Made by a program: the position numbers and the translations under genes
Shown: positions 9,855-21,423 of the stretch, in pieces
How the letters are laid out: every line of letters starts with the position of its first letter
Numbering within the stretch: the stretch's first letter is position 1
From: Aporrectodea caliginosa
Taxonomy: Eukaryota > Annelida > Clitellata > Crassiclitellata > Lumbricidae
Length of the DNA stretch: 64,000 nucleotides
Assembly: GCA_020284085.1 (NCBI GenBank)
Contig: JACEVL010000413.1
Span: 1 to 64,000 of the forward strand
Direction of reading: 5' to 3'
Notes under the pieces: model-generated
The model's database searches: none
The model's input: the letters and a program-made list of their open reading frames with translations, nothing else
What the model was told of the DNA's origin: nothing

Positions 9855-12180
9855 TTTTAAAATTTCAGAACTTGTAATTTTCCACCCTTTGCATTTCAGA
9901 ACTTCTCGTTTGCAAATTTAAAATTTCAGAACTTCTCGTTTTCAATCCTTTAAATTTCTGATCTTATCGTTTGCGACTTTAAAATTTCTGAACTTCTTGT
10001 TTGCATCTTTTACATTTCAGACGTCGTGCTTTCCAACTTTAAAATTTCAGACATTCTGGTTTGCATCTTTTAGATTTCAGACCTGATGGTTTTCAAAATT
10101 TTAATTTTCAGAACATCAAGTTTGCATCTTTTAGATTTCAGACGTTGTGGTTTCCAACTTTAAAATTTCGGAACGTGCGGTTTTCAAACCTTTACATTTC
10201 AGATGGTGTGGTTTGCATCTTTTAGATTTCAGACCTGGTGGTTTTCAAAACTTCTCGTTTTTTAAAATTTCGGAACTTGTGGTTTGCAAATTTAGATTTC
10301 AGAACTTCTCGTTTTCAAACCTTTAGATTTCAGATTGTGTGGTTTGCAACTTTAAAATTTCAGAACTTCAAGTTTGCATCTTTTACATTTCAGACGTCGT
10401 GCTTTGCAACTTTAAAATTTTCAGACATTCTGGTTTGCATCTTTTAGATTTCAGACGATGTGCTTTCCAACTTTAAAATTTCAGACATTCTGGTTTGCAT
10501 CTTTTAGGTTTCAGACCTGGTGGTTTTCAAAATTTTAATTTTCAGACATTCTGGTTTGCATCTTTTAGATTTCAGACCTGGTGGTTTTCAAAATTTTAAT
10601 TTCAAAACTTCTCGTTTGCAAATTTAAAATTTCGGAACTAGTGGTTTTCCATCCTTTAGATTTCAGAACTTCTCGTTTTCAAACCTCTAGATTTCAGATT
10701 GTGTGGTTTGCAACTTTAAAATTTCAGAACTTCAAGTTTGCATCTTTTACATTTCAGACGTCGTGCTTTGCAACTTTAAAATTTTCAGACATTCTGGTTT
10801 GCATCTTTTAGATTTCAGACGATGTGCTTTCCAACTTTAAAATTTCAGACATTCTGGTTTGCATCTTTTAGGTTTCAGACCAGGTGGTTTTCAAAATTTT
10901 AATTTTCAGACATTCTGGTTTGCATCTTTTAGATTTCAGACCTGGTGGTTTTCAAAATTTTAATTTCAAAACTTCTCGTTTGCAAATTTAAAATTTCGGA
11001 ACTAGTGGTTTTCCATCCTTTAGATTTCAGAACTTCTCGTTTTCAAACCTCTAGATTTCAGATTGTGTGGTTTGCAACTTTAAAATTTCAGAACTTCAAG
11101 TTTGCATCTTTTAAATTTCAGACATCGTGCTTTCCAAATTTAAAATTTTCAGACATTCTGGAGCAGAGTTGACTCTCATTTTAGAAGACTAGGCATTTCT
11201 AATTGTAGAGAGGTTGGCGGCGAGGCTAAGAAGCAGAGAGGCAGAGAGTGGCGAAGAAGCAGAAAGAGATACAGAGCTCGCTTTTTCTCTAGACGTGAGG
11301 AGGCTGAGTCAACATATAACTTTGAAAGACGACAGAGAGCTATTGGTATTCAACATTGCAAAGCACACGGTAGGCTTTTCGCTTTTAAAGCAAGCGGAGT
11401 TTTCAAAACTTCTTGTCTGCATCATTAAAATTTGAGAACTTTGTGTTTGCGACTTTAAAATTTCTGAACTTCTTCATTGCAACTTTAAAATTTCGGATCT
11501 TCTCGTTTGCGACTTTAAAATTTCTGAACTTCTTGTTTGCATCAGTAAAATTTGAGAACTTTGTGTTTGCGACTTTAAAATTTCTGAACTTCTTCATTGC
11601 AACTTTAAAATTTATGATCTTCTCGTTTGCGACTTTAAAATTTCTAAAACTTAAAATTTCTGATCTTCTCGTTTGCGACTTTAAAATTTCTGTACTTCTT
11701 GAACTTCTTGTTTGCCTCTTTAAAATTTCTGATCTTCTCGTTTACAACTTTAAAATTTCTGATTTCTGCAACTTTAAAATTTCTGAACTTCTCTTTTGCA
11801 ACTTTAAAATTTCTGATCTTCACGTTTGCAACTTTAAAATTTCTGATCTTCTCATTTGCAACTTTAAAATTTCTGAACTTCTCTTTTGCCACTTTAAAAT
11901 TTCTGATCTTATCGTTTGCAACTTTAAAATTTCAGATCTTCTCGTTTGCAACTTTAAAATTTCTGAACTTCTTATTTGCAAATTTAAAATTTGAGATCTT
12001 CACGTTTGCAACTTTAAAATTTCAGATCTTATTTTCGATCTTCTCGTTTGCAAATTTAAAATTTTCAGATCTTCTTATTTGCCATCTTCTCGTTTGCAAC
12101 TTTAAAATTTAAGAACAGGTGGTTTTCCATCCTTCACATTTCACACCATGTGGATTGTAAATTTAAAATTTCAGCTTTGT
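9855..12180. repeat. Inner tandem array of the left arm
   Basis: Dozens of units of about 30-36 bp built on TTTGCAACTTTAAAATTTC followed by AGAACTTCTCG or TGATCTTCTCG. Higher-order units of about 364 bp are visible (matching blocks at 10581 and 10945). A non-repetitive island at about 11195-11410 interrupts the array. All open frames rich in Phe-Lys-Ile-Ser are translations of these units. The mirror array is at about 13340-15800. Confidence 0.9.
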
Positions 12181-12495
12181 ATCGTTTAGCTTTCAGACTT
12201 TTAGATATCTCAGTTTGATATGAGGGTGTCTTCTTTGAAAAGTTGCTGACTGTGAGTTAAAATGAGATCTTTTAATGGACACATCATTTTTCAAAGTTAC
12301 ATGAACGAGAGAAACTCACAAATTTTAGACCCTGAAACGGAGGCGAACTGGGCAAACTTAAGACTGTAGCTTGTATGGTACCATTTAAGACGGATCGCTC
12401 CTCGAATTTACATGTTTTTAGCTGAAATAACCGAATGAATGAAAGCCTGTACAGGTCTTCTATTAGTTTGGAAAGCTAAAGAGGAAGGGCTATGA

Positions 12496-12826
12496 GATTG
12501 GTAATGTTGCATCTCTTAGGTTGAGCAATGCTATTTTTCTTACTAAACCTCCAACTTGCGCCGTTTCAAGTGTTTCAAAAATGAATGTTTTAATCTATTT
12601 GCAGCTCGTTCTCTGCTTGTGCACAGAAGAGTGGCAGCGAAGCTGCCACTCTGTTACAGCGGCGGAGGCGGCGGGGCCTCCCCTGATCTTACCAGTATCC
12701 ATGGGCATGGCCATCGTATACAAGCTAATCGGAACATGTCCAAGTCTTTTAATTTTTGAGTTTATACTGCAAACAGAGTATCAAACTTGAAATTCTCTAA
12801 AGCTCAGAAAGAGGTCAACTGAGCGA
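12496..12826. repeat. 331-bp segment present in only one arm of the palindrome
   Basis: The left arm reads GGGCTATGAG, then this segment ending in GCGATGAG, then AACTGAGAG; the right arm has GGGCTATGAGAACTGAGA without it. The 5-bp word ATGAG borders the segment on both sides. It is less AT-rich than the arms and contains a perfect 11-bp hairpin (12628-12638 with 12642-12652). It could be an insertion with a 5-bp duplication, or ancestral loop sequence deleted from the other arm. Confidence 0.75.
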
Positions 12827-12935
12827 TGAGAACTGAGAGATGGGAAACCTGAAACATTCAACTCTGAAAGATGCGAATGCAAAGTTGTGAAAACGGAAAG
12901 ATGGAAACCTTTGCAACATGTTTTAAATTTGCAAC

Positions 12936-15900
12936 TTCAGCCCTCGCATCTTTCAGAGTAGAATGTTTCAGGTTTCCCATTCTCAGTTCTCATAGCCCTT
13001 CCTCTTTAGCTTTCCAAACTAATAGAAGACCTGTACAGGCTTTCATTCATTCGGTTATTTCAGCTAAAAACATGTAAATTCGAGGAGCGATCCGTCTTAA
13101 ATGGTACCATACAAGCTACAGTCTTAAGTTTGCCCAGTTCGCCTCCGTTTCAGGGTCTAAAATTTGTGAGTTTCTCTCGTTCATGTAACTTTGAAAAATG
13201 ATGTGTCCATTAAAAGATCTCATTTTAACTCACAGTCAGCAACTTTTCAAAGAAGACACCCTCATATCAAACTGAGATATCTAAAAGTCTGAAAGCTAAA
13301 CGATACAAAGCTGAAATTTTAAATTTACAATCCACATGGTGTGAAATGTGAAGGATGGAAAACCACCTGTTCTTAAATTTTAAAGTTGCAAACGAGAAGA
13401 TGGCAAATAAGAAGATCTGAAAATTTTAAATTTGCAAACGAGAAGATCGAAAATAAGATCTGAAATTTTAAAGTTGCAAACGTGAAGATCTCAAATTTTA
13501 AATTTGCAAATAAGAAGTTCAGAAATTTTAAAGTTGCAAACGAGAAGATCTGAAATTTTAAAGTTGCAAAGAAGATCTGAAATTTTAAAGTTGCAAAAGA
13601 GAAGTTCAGAAATTTTAAAGTTGCAAATGAGAAGATCAGAAATTTTAAAGTTGCAAACGAGAAGATCAGAAATTTTAAAGTTGCAAATGAGAAGATCAGA
13701 AATTTTAAAGTTGCAAAAGAGAAGATCAGAAATTTTAAAGTTGCAAACGAGAAGATCAGAAATTTTAAAGTTCAATGAAGAAGTACAGAAATTTTAAAGT
13801 TGCAAACGAGAAGATCAGAAATTTTAAAGTTGCAAACGAGAAGATCAGAAATTTTAAAGAGGCAATGAAGAAGTACAGAAATTTTAAAGTTGCGAGAAGA
13901 TCAGAAATTTTAAAGTTGTAAACGAGAAGATCAGAAATTTTAAAGAGGCAATGAAGAAGTACAGAAATTTTAAAGTCGCAAACGAGAAGATCAGAAATTT
14001 TACTGATGCAAACAAGAAGTTTAGAAATTTTAAAGTCGCAAACGAGAAGATCATAAATTTTAAAGTTGCAATGAAGAAGTTCAGAAATTTTAAAGTCGCA
14101 AACACAAAGTTCTCAAATTTTACTGATGCAAACAAGAAGTTCAGAAATTTTAAAGTCGCAAACGAGAAGATCCGAAATTTTAAAGTTGCAATGAAGAAGT
14201 TCAGAAATTTTAAAGTCGCAAACACAAAGTTCTCAAATTTTAATGATGCAGACAAGAAGTTTTGAAAACTCCGCTTGCTTTAAAAGCGAAAAGCCTACCG
14301 TGTGCTTTGCAATGTTGAATACCAATAGCTCTCTGTCGTCTTTCAAAGTTATATGTTGACTCAGCCTCCTCACGTCTAGAGAAAAAGCGAGCTCTGTATC
14401 TCTTTCTGCTTCTTCGCCACTCTCTGCCTCTCTGCTTCTTAGCCTCGCCGCCAACCTCTCTACAATTAGAAATGCCTAGTCTTCTAAAATGAGAGTCAAC
14501 TCTGCTCCAGAATGTCTGAAAATTTTAAATTTGGAAAGCACGATGTCTGAAATTTAAAAGATGCAAACTTGAAGTTCTGAAATTTTAAAGTTGCAAACCA
14601 CACAATCTGAAATCTAGAGGTTTGAAAACGAGAAGTTCTGAAATCTAAAGGATGGAAAACCACTAGTTCCGAAATTTTAAATTTGCAAACGAGAAGTTTT
14701 GAAATTAAAATTTTGAAAACCACCAGGTCTGAAATCTAAAAGATGCAAACCAGAATGTCTGAAAATTAAAATTTTGAAAACCACCTGGTCTGAAACCTAA
14801 AAGATGCAAACCAGAATGTCTGAAATTTTAAAGTTGGAAAGCACATCGTCTGAAATCTAAAAGATGCAAACCAGAATGTCTGAAAATTTTAAAGTTGCAA
14901 AGCACGACGTCTGAAATGTAAAAGATGCAAACTTGAAGTTCTGAAATTTTAAAGTTGCAAACCACACAATCTGAAATCTAGAGGTTTGAAAACGAGAAGT
15001 TCTGAAATCTAAAGGATGGAAAACCACTAGTTCCGAAATTTTAAATTTGCAAACGAGAAGTTTTGAAATTAAAATTTTGAAAACCACCAGGTCTGAAATC
15101 TAAAAGATGCAAACCAGAATGTCTGAAAATTAAAATTTTGAAAACCACCTGGTCTGAAACCTAAAAGATGCAAACCAGAATGTCTGAAATTTTAAAGTTG
15201 GAAAGCACATCGTCTGAAATCTAAAAGATGCAAACCAGAATGTCTGAAAATTTTAAAGTTGCAAAGCACGACGTCTGAAATGTAAAAGATGCAAACTTGA
15301 AGTTCTGAAATTTTAAAGTTGCAAACCACACAATCTGAAATCTAAAGGTTTGAAAACGAGAAGTTCTGAAATCTAAAGGATAAATTTGCAAACGAGAAGT
15401 TTTGAAATTAAAATTTTGAAAACCACCAGGTCTGAAATCTAAAAGATGCAAACCACACCATCTGAAATGTAAAGGTTTGAAAACCGCACGTTCCGAAATT
15501 TTAAAGTTGGAAACCACAACGTCTGAAATCTAAAAGATGCAAACTTGATGTTCTGAAAATTAAAATTTTGAAAACCATCAGGTCTGAAATCTAAAAGATG
15601 CAAACCAGAATGTCTGAAATTTTAAAGTTGGAAAGCACGACGTCTGAAATGTAAAAGATGCAAACAAGAAGTTCAGAAATTTTAAAGTCGCAAACGATAA
15701 GATCAGAAATTTAAAGGATTGAAAACGAGAAGTTCTGAAATTTTAAATTTGCAAACGAGAAGTTCTGAAATGCAAAGGGTGGAAAATTACAAGTTCTGAA
15801 ATTTTAAAACGACTCAGCCACCTCATGTCTAGAGAAACCCAAGTTGCTGACTTTAAATTTAAGACACTTGATAATTCTAGATAGCATAGTTTGAGACATA

Positions 15901-16738
15901 CCTAAATGTAAAAGCACGTTTTGCAAAAGTGCTTAGTGAGCATAATAAATAAATGCTAAGAAGTGAAAAGAAAAGCTTGAGCGCACTATTTCCACCCTTT
16001 TTCTATAATTCAAGCTAAATACAAGGGCTTGTCAGTGTCTGTAAACTCACTCGACATGAAAATGCATGTTACCCAAATGTGCTTCGTGTGCATAATAAAT
16101 AATTGATGAGAAGTGAAAAAAAAGGCTTGAGCTCTCTATTTCAAACCCGTTTTCTATAATTCCAGCTAAATGCATGGGCTTGTTGTATAAGAGTACCATA
16201 CCATTGTGAAAACATACAGTGGTTCGGTGCCCTTGCGAAAATATACAGTGGTTGGGAGCCTTTGCTAAACCATACAGTGGTATGTTGACATTGTTAAAAC
16301 ATACAGTGGTATGGAACCCTTGTGAAAACATACAGTGGTTCGGTGCCATTGCGAAACCATACTGCTGTACGGTGCCCTTGTGAAACCCTACAGCGCTACG
16401 GTGCCCTTGTGAAAACATACAGCGATACGGGTCCCTTGTGAAACCCTACATCGATACGGGTCCCTTGTGAAACCCTACAGCGATACGGGTCCCTTGTGAA
16501 ACCCTACAGCGCTACGGTGCCCCTACAGCGATACGGGTCCCTTGTGAAACCCTACAGCGATACGGGTCCCTTGTGAAACCCTACAGCGATACGGGTCTTG
16601 TGAAACCCTACAGCGATACGGGTCTCTTGTGAAACCCTACATCGATACGGGTCCCTTGTGAAACCCTACTGCGCTACGGGTCCCTTGTGAAACCCTACAG
16701 CGCTACGGAGCCTTTGTGCTAATTATATGCATGACGTC
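12936..16738. repeat. Right arm of the palindrome
   Basis: Reverse complement of the left arm, in the order inner array (about 13340-15800), unique zone, outer array (about 16190-16715). It differs from the left arm by unit-number changes in the inner array near 13500-13900 and by short deletions in the outer array (for example near 16518 and 16595), and lacks the 331-bp segment. Confidence 0.85.
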
Positions 16739-17355
16739 TGTCGCGGTCGAGCCTCTCGATCACGACAACGAACAAACGAAGGAAAATTAAAAGATCTTTA
16801 TTAACAGAAAGAATCAATTAAGTCAAATTTAAGTCAGCCCGTCAAATATCACAATCGCAGACAGCACACAGGTTGGCTGGTCTCGATTGAACTTCAATCA
16901 AATATCGTTACAAGAACACTTCTTCAACGTGCATAAATCTTCGTCAACTGGCTTCTTTGTACAGACGCTGCACCTTATATATAGGGTTCTGATGGATTCT
17001 AGAAAGTTCTATGACGTCATCGTACTTTTCCCTGGAAAGTCCTGTAGAACGCGTAGATTATTGATACATGCATTGGTCCGCTATTGACAGTCCGTGGCAG
17101 AATTTTCCCTTAGCTGTAAACAATGTTGTTGACGCACAGCGGGTATTTTCCATAGCTGCACGTATCAGCGTAGACCACGACATTCCCTCCGCCCTCAGAT
17201 GATGACACGTCTTCAGCACCATCTCGAACGGGTCATCACGATCAAGCTGAGTCGTCGGATCCCATCTCGTCATAACATGTACAAACAAAACAAAACACAT
17301 CATTAAATCAACTTATCTACACAGTTTTCGGGCTCGATCCTCGGGTGTCGGGCTA
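16739..17355 (-). repeat. 3' LTR of the Gmr1-like element
   Basis: In element orientation the region ends in GACCGCGACA, carries a TATA box (CTATATATAAGG, plus coordinates 16973-16984) and downstream an AATAAA signal (16797-16802), the usual U3-R-U5 signals. The start is set just after the polypurine tract at 17356-17369; it reads TAG rather than the usual TG, so the exact boundary is uncertain. No second LTR is in the window, so LTR identity cannot be used for dating. Confidence 0.65.
16973..16984 (-). promoter_or_regulatory. TATA box in the LTR
   Basis: CTATATATAAGG on the minus strand about 180 bp upstream of the AATAAA signal at 16797-16802, consistent with an LTR promoter. Confidence 0.55.
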
Positions 17356-17369
17356 TTCCCCTTTCCCTC
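17356..17369 (-). promoter_or_regulatory. Polypurine tract of the retrotransposon
   Basis: Reads GAGGGAAAGGGGAA on the minus strand, just after the pol stop codon and before the LTR, the expected place for the plus-strand primer. Confidence 0.7.
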
Positions 17370-17379
17370 ATGTCCCGAG

Positions 17380-20300
17380 TCACAACCGAGAAAGGAAATC
17401 AGCTACCGTGTTCTGACGCCCAGGACGATAACGGAAGTCTACGTTAAATTCCTGTAATGCTAATGCCCAACGAGTCAGTTTCGCGCTCTTGGGGCTTGCA
17501 TCCGTGAGATAAGACAAAGGATTATGATCCGAATAAATGATTATCCTTGATAAGAATATCCACGACCGGAATCGTTTAAGTGCCCAAATTACTGCAAAAG
17601 CTTCTCTCTCAATTGTAGACCAATGCATCTGTGTGTCCGTGAGTTTAAGACTAGCAAAAGCAATTGGTTTCTCGTGACCTTCTTCGGTCCACTGAAACAA
17701 GCAACACCCGACCGCGGTGGCACTTGCATCTACACTTAAACCAAATTCCTTAGTGAAATCAATGGTATGTAATTGTGTAGCTTTACTGAGATCATCCTTT
17801 AACTTATCTAGTGCCTCTTGATGCTTTTGCTCCCAAGGCACTTTCGTAGGCACGTTATCTCGTGTCAAGTCAGTTATTACTCGTGCTTTCTCAGCGAGAG
17901 CAGGTATAAAATTTCTAAAGTAACTGAAAAAACCCATAATCCTTCTAACGTCCTTTTTTGTCGTCGGAGGTTGGATATCATTGATCGTAGCGATCTTGCC
18001 TGGATCAGGTTCGATACAACCTGACCCTACTATATGGCCAACAAACTTTATTTTGTTCTGTGCAAAATTACATTTCCTTAAATTCAAAGTAAGTCCTGTC
18101 TCCTCAACAGTTTGCAAGAATTTCTCTAGATGTTCCAAATGGTCATTCCAATTCATTGAAACCACTGCCATGTCATCAACGAATGGTTCGGTAAAACTTC
18201 GGACTGGATGTAAAACTTGGGTCATAGCACGAATAAAAGTATTGCTAGCGGATTTGAGTCCAAACGGCATTCTTGTGAACTCAAAAAGTCCTGCATCACA
18301 TACGAATGCTGTAAGCCATTGATGTTCCTTCCGAACCGGGATTTGCCAATATCCTGATTTTGCATCGAAAACACTAATGAACTTTGCCCGTCCCACCTTC
18401 TGTAAGACGTCAGCAATGTCTGGAGTCGGATAACAATCACCTAGAGAATACTTGTTAACATGGCGATAATCGATTGCTAAACGAACGCCATTTTGACCCT
18501 TGGGTCCCTTTAAAACACAAACTACCGGACTGGCCATTTCACTTTTCGATGGTCGAATTATGCCTAAGGACAACATTTCTTCTATCTGGCGTTGCACTTC
18601 AGGTTTAAGTAGCTCCGGGACCTTATATGCCTTTAAACGCTTAGGAGTGAAATCAGGAGTTATTTTGATTTCATGTTCTAATACTGGACAGTACCCAGGT
18701 TTATCCACGAATACTGCCGAATGTCGATCCAAAACCTCAAAGAGTTGCTTTTGTTCCTCTTCTGACAGATGCGCCATGATCAAAGGATCAATACGCTTAC
18801 TCGGGCTCACTTGTTCACGTTCTTCCTGATCTACAACCTCTACTACACCAAATTCCTCATCTTGATCAACAATTATTGAACAGCTATTAATCATTGCTTG
18901 TTCGAGTCGTTCATGGTACCGCTTGATCTTATTAGCGTGTAAATGTCTTTGTTTTCCCTCTATTTCTACTATATAGGAATACGGGGATTTAACTCTGACC
19001 ACGGTTGCAGGTCCTTGCCATCGACTATAAAATTTAGAACTACCAAAATCTGGTGCTAATACTGCTACTTTATCTCCAACTTCGTATTTTCTGTCAGTAC
19101 TGCGCAAGTTATAATAATCTGCATACCGTTTCAATTCTATATCACTATAGTAATCCGCATAAGCTTTCGCAAATTCGAGGTTTTCTTTCAGTGATTGGAG
19201 GTACTCTTCAGGTGATTTACCTAAGTTAAGAGGTAATTTCCGTTCGCCCGCCCATGATTCCTTCAATACACTAAGTGGACCACGAGGAAGAGTTCCATAA
19301 ACCATAGTGAAAGGCGAGATATGAGTCGTGCTTGAGGGTTTTTCTCTAAGGCTCCAGAGAACGAAGGGTAGCAATTGGTGCCATCCACGAGGATCAGATT
19401 GAGCGAGTTTAAAGATCATGGTTTTCAAGCTCTGGTTGCATCTTTCAACCAATCCGGCTGCCTCGGGATGTCCAGGGGTATTGAATCTGGGACTACAACC
19501 CATTCGCTGCAAGAATTCCTTCGTCAAACGGCTAGTAAAGTTGGTGCCACAATCCGAACTAATGATTCTTGGAATAGAAAAAGTTGTGAAAACTTGCAAC
19601 AGAGCTTCACAGACTCCCTTTGCGTTCAACGATCTAAGGGGATAGGCCATCGGCCAACGAGAAAATTTGTCCACCAGAACTAAAGCATAATTGTACTTAG
19701 GTTTCGATTTATTAGATTCTCCAGTCACTACCATAGGGCCAATACAATCCATATTTAAATGGTTAAAACAAAGTTCATCTGCCCTCGGAATAGGAGTAAT
19801 CGGGACTCGATCTGCAACTTTAACTGGAGTTCTAAGTTGACAAATTTGACAAGATGCACAATACTCGCGAATTCTCTCATCCATTCTCGGAAACCAAAAG
19901 TTTAATTTGATCCGGGCTCTCGTTGCCTTAAAAGCCATATGCCCAGCACATGGGGCATCGTGTGCTACTCGCAAGACAACCCCAATTCTATCTTCCGGTA
20001 GACACAATTGATTTACCTTATGTCCCATAATCTCCCCTTTATGGTACAGGAGATTATTGTCTGTGAAGAAATTATTTTTATTCTGGTTCGCTTGTTGCCA
20101 GCAAGGCCTAAGATTGTGACAATTTTGTTGCTCTCGCAACAAAGTATCATTATCCGCTTTTTCCTCACCAGATTTAAACTCTGTCGACTCAACATCAAGG
20201 AAATTATCTGAATCATCAACTGGTTGCTCCTGGGAAGATTCATTCACTTCCTCATCCTTAACGTCTGACTGCAGGGATTCGTTGTTGTTATCCTTCTCAA

Positions 20301-21423
20301 TATCATCTTCCTTTACCTCTTCATTTACCTGTGCTGATCGATCTACACCAGCCGCCATCACTACATATTCCGAACTCTCCATTAATAGGTCTACAATATG
20401 GGGTGTTAGAATAACCCGTTCATTTAGTTCAGGGACTACAGCAAACATGACGCACAAAGATGGCGCAATATTCGTCGTTCCTTCCGATGGATTAGCTAAT
20501 TTCAATTGTAGGTATACCACATCTGCCTTACATCCTTCTCCCTGAAAACCAATTATGTTAATCCGTTTAATCACAGGCAAGTTTAGTGACTCAATTAACT
20601 TCTTATCAATACAACAAATTTCTGCTCCTGAATCAGATAACGCTGGTTGAGAAGGGAGATCTTCAATCTGTACATGGATATACGACCTCTCGTGTAGTCC
20701 ATCAATACTATTATCGTATACTCTTACAGCAATTTCCGATTTTACTGGTTCGAGGTTGTCCAATAAATTCCCTTGCCTTACCTGTTCAGATACCTCATGT
20801 GCCACGTTGACCTTCTCCACCAATGAGTCGATCACCTCCTTAGTTGGGTTCCCAACCATACAAGTACCCACCTTTTTATAACTTCGATTGGTCGGGCACT
20901 CCTTTGCCCTATGACCCTTCTGATGACACAAGAAACAGAGACCCTTCACCTTGGCCTCCTCCTGAGACATCTTCACACCTATCTTGGCTTCACCCCTTAC
21001 TTCCGGTCTGAAAGACTTAGGTTGAGCTGTCTGGTTATTGACTTGGACTTGTGGTTGACTTCTCGTCCAATTGTTATACTTCGGTGTCGGATGACTACGG
21101 TACACCAAGTCACTCCCACCATCATGCGACGCTACATAAATGTCAGCTGCATTAGCTATATCTTCACAGTTCAACCACTCCTCTTTTTCTTGGGCCAAGA
21201 TATAATCCAAGCAAGCCTTCGACAAGGACTCCTTGAGCCGATCCGCCACCAGTAAACTTACAAGTTTATCAAACTCGTCAGTTATCTTTCTGCTTTTCAG
21301 ATAATACATAAGAGCAACACGCAATTTGGATGAATAGATCGTAAAAGATTCGTCCGATGCTTTATGCATCGTCCAAAATCGGGTTCTAAGGGTTGAAGGG
21401 CTTATCTTAAATTCCCTTAGCAA
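17380..21423 (-). CDS. Gag-pol polyprotein (gag, protease, integrase, RT, RNase H)
   Basis: Open for 1347 codons. Approximate residues: gag remnant 1-150; CCHC zinc knuckle 163-176 (CFLCHQKGHRAKEC); aspartic protease with DSGAE at 264-268; acidic linker 365-430; integrase H2C2 zinc finger about 488-528; integrase core with D559, D624 and E660 (DD35E spacing); GPY/F-like end with RWQGP about 801-835; reverse transcriptase 900-1130 with D1020 and the FVDD box at 1081-1084; RNase H with D1232, E1274 and D1299; ending in a VADFLSRL motif. All catalytic residues I can place are present and there is no internal stop, so the insertion seems young. No chromodomain. The first codon is TTG and the true gag start is lost, so this is a partial CDS. 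Confidence 0.92.
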   Translation of the reverse strand: MLREFKISPSTLRTRFWTMHKASDESFTIYSSKLRVALMYYLKSRKITDEFDKLVSLLVADRLKESLSKACLDYILAQEKEEWLNCEDIANAADIYVASHDGGSDLVYRSHPTPKYNNWTRSQPQVQVNNQTAQPKSFRPEVRGEAKIGVKMSQEEAKVKGLCFLCHQKGHRAKECPTNRSYKKVGTCMVGNPTKEVIDSLVEKVNVAHEVSEQVRQGNLLDNLEPVKSEIAVRVYDNSIDGLHERSYIHVQIEDLPSQPALSDSGAEICCIDKKLIESLNLPVIKRINIIGFQGEGCKADVVYLQLKLANPSEGTTNIAPSLCVMFAVVPELNERVILTPHIVDLLMESSEYVVMAAGVDRSAQVNEEVKEDDIEKDNNNESLQSDVKDEEVNESSQEQPVDDSDNFLDVESTEFKSGEEKADNDTLLREQQNCHNLRPCWQQANQNKNNFFTDNNLLYHKGEIMGHKVNQLCLPEDRIGVVLRVAHDAPCAGHMAFKATRARIKLNFWFPRMDERIREYCASCQICQLRTPVKVADRVPITPIPRADELCFNHLNMDCIGPMVVTGESNKSKPKYNYALVLVDKFSRWPMAYPLRSLNAKGVCEALLQVFTTFSIPRIISSDCGTNFTSRLTKEFLQRMGCSPRFNTPGHPEAAGLVERCNQSLKTMIFKLAQSDPRGWHQLLPFVLWSLREKPSSTTHISPFTMVYGTLPRGPLSVLKESWAGERKLPLNLGKSPEEYLQSLKENLEFAKAYADYYSDIELKRYADYYNLRSTDRKYEVGDKVAVLAPDFGSSKFYSRWQGPATVVRVKSPYSYIVEIEGKQRHLHANKIKRYHERLEQAMINSCSIIVDQDEEFGVVEVVDQEEREQVSPSKRIDPLIMAHLSEEEQKQLFEVLDRHSAVFVDKPGYCPVLEHEIKITPDFTPKRLKAYKVPELLKPEVQRQIEEMLSLGIIRPSKSEMASPVVCVLKGPKGQNGVRLAIDYRHVNKYSLGDCYPTPDIADVLQKVGRAKFISVFDAKSGYWQIPVRKEHQWLTAFVCDAGLFEFTRMPFGLKSASNTFIRAMTQVLHPVRSFTEPFVDDMAVVSMNWNDHLEHLEKFLQTVEETGLTLNLRKCNFAQNKIKFVGHIVGSGCIEPDPGKIATINDIQPPTTKKDVRRIMGFFSYFRNFIPALAEKARVITDLTRDNVPTKVPWEQKHQEALDKLKDDLSKATQLHTIDFTKEFGLSVDASATAVGCCLFQWTEEGHEKPIAFASLKLTDTQMHWSTIEREAFAVIWALKRFRSWIFLSRIIIYSDHNPLSYLTDASPKSAKLTRWALALQEFNVDFRYRPGRQNTVADFLSRL

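Larger units (their letters stand above)
8914..16738. mobile_element. 7.8 kb palindromic foldback element
   Basis: The sequence from GACGTCATGCAT (8914) inward is repeated as its complement ending ATGCATGACGTC (16738). Arms are 8914-12877 and 12936-16738, with a short loop between; translated frames in the two arms are identical over 73 to 123 codons, so the arms are nearly identical. Each arm has an outer zone of roughly 29-bp tandem units, a short unique zone and a long inner zone of roughly 30-36-bp tandem units. This modular design (long inverted arms made of tandem repeats) matches foldback transposons such as Drosophila FB and sea urchin TU elements. No transposase is visible. The right outer flank is replaced by a retrotransposon LTR, so a target duplication cannot be checked. 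An assembly hairpin artefact is possible, but indels between the arms argue against a simple one. Confidence 0.8.

Noticed and set aside
9246..12112. Frames of 70-190 codons in the palindrome arms
   Set aside because: Identical frames occur in both arms and follow the tandem unit; they reflect repeat structure without stops.
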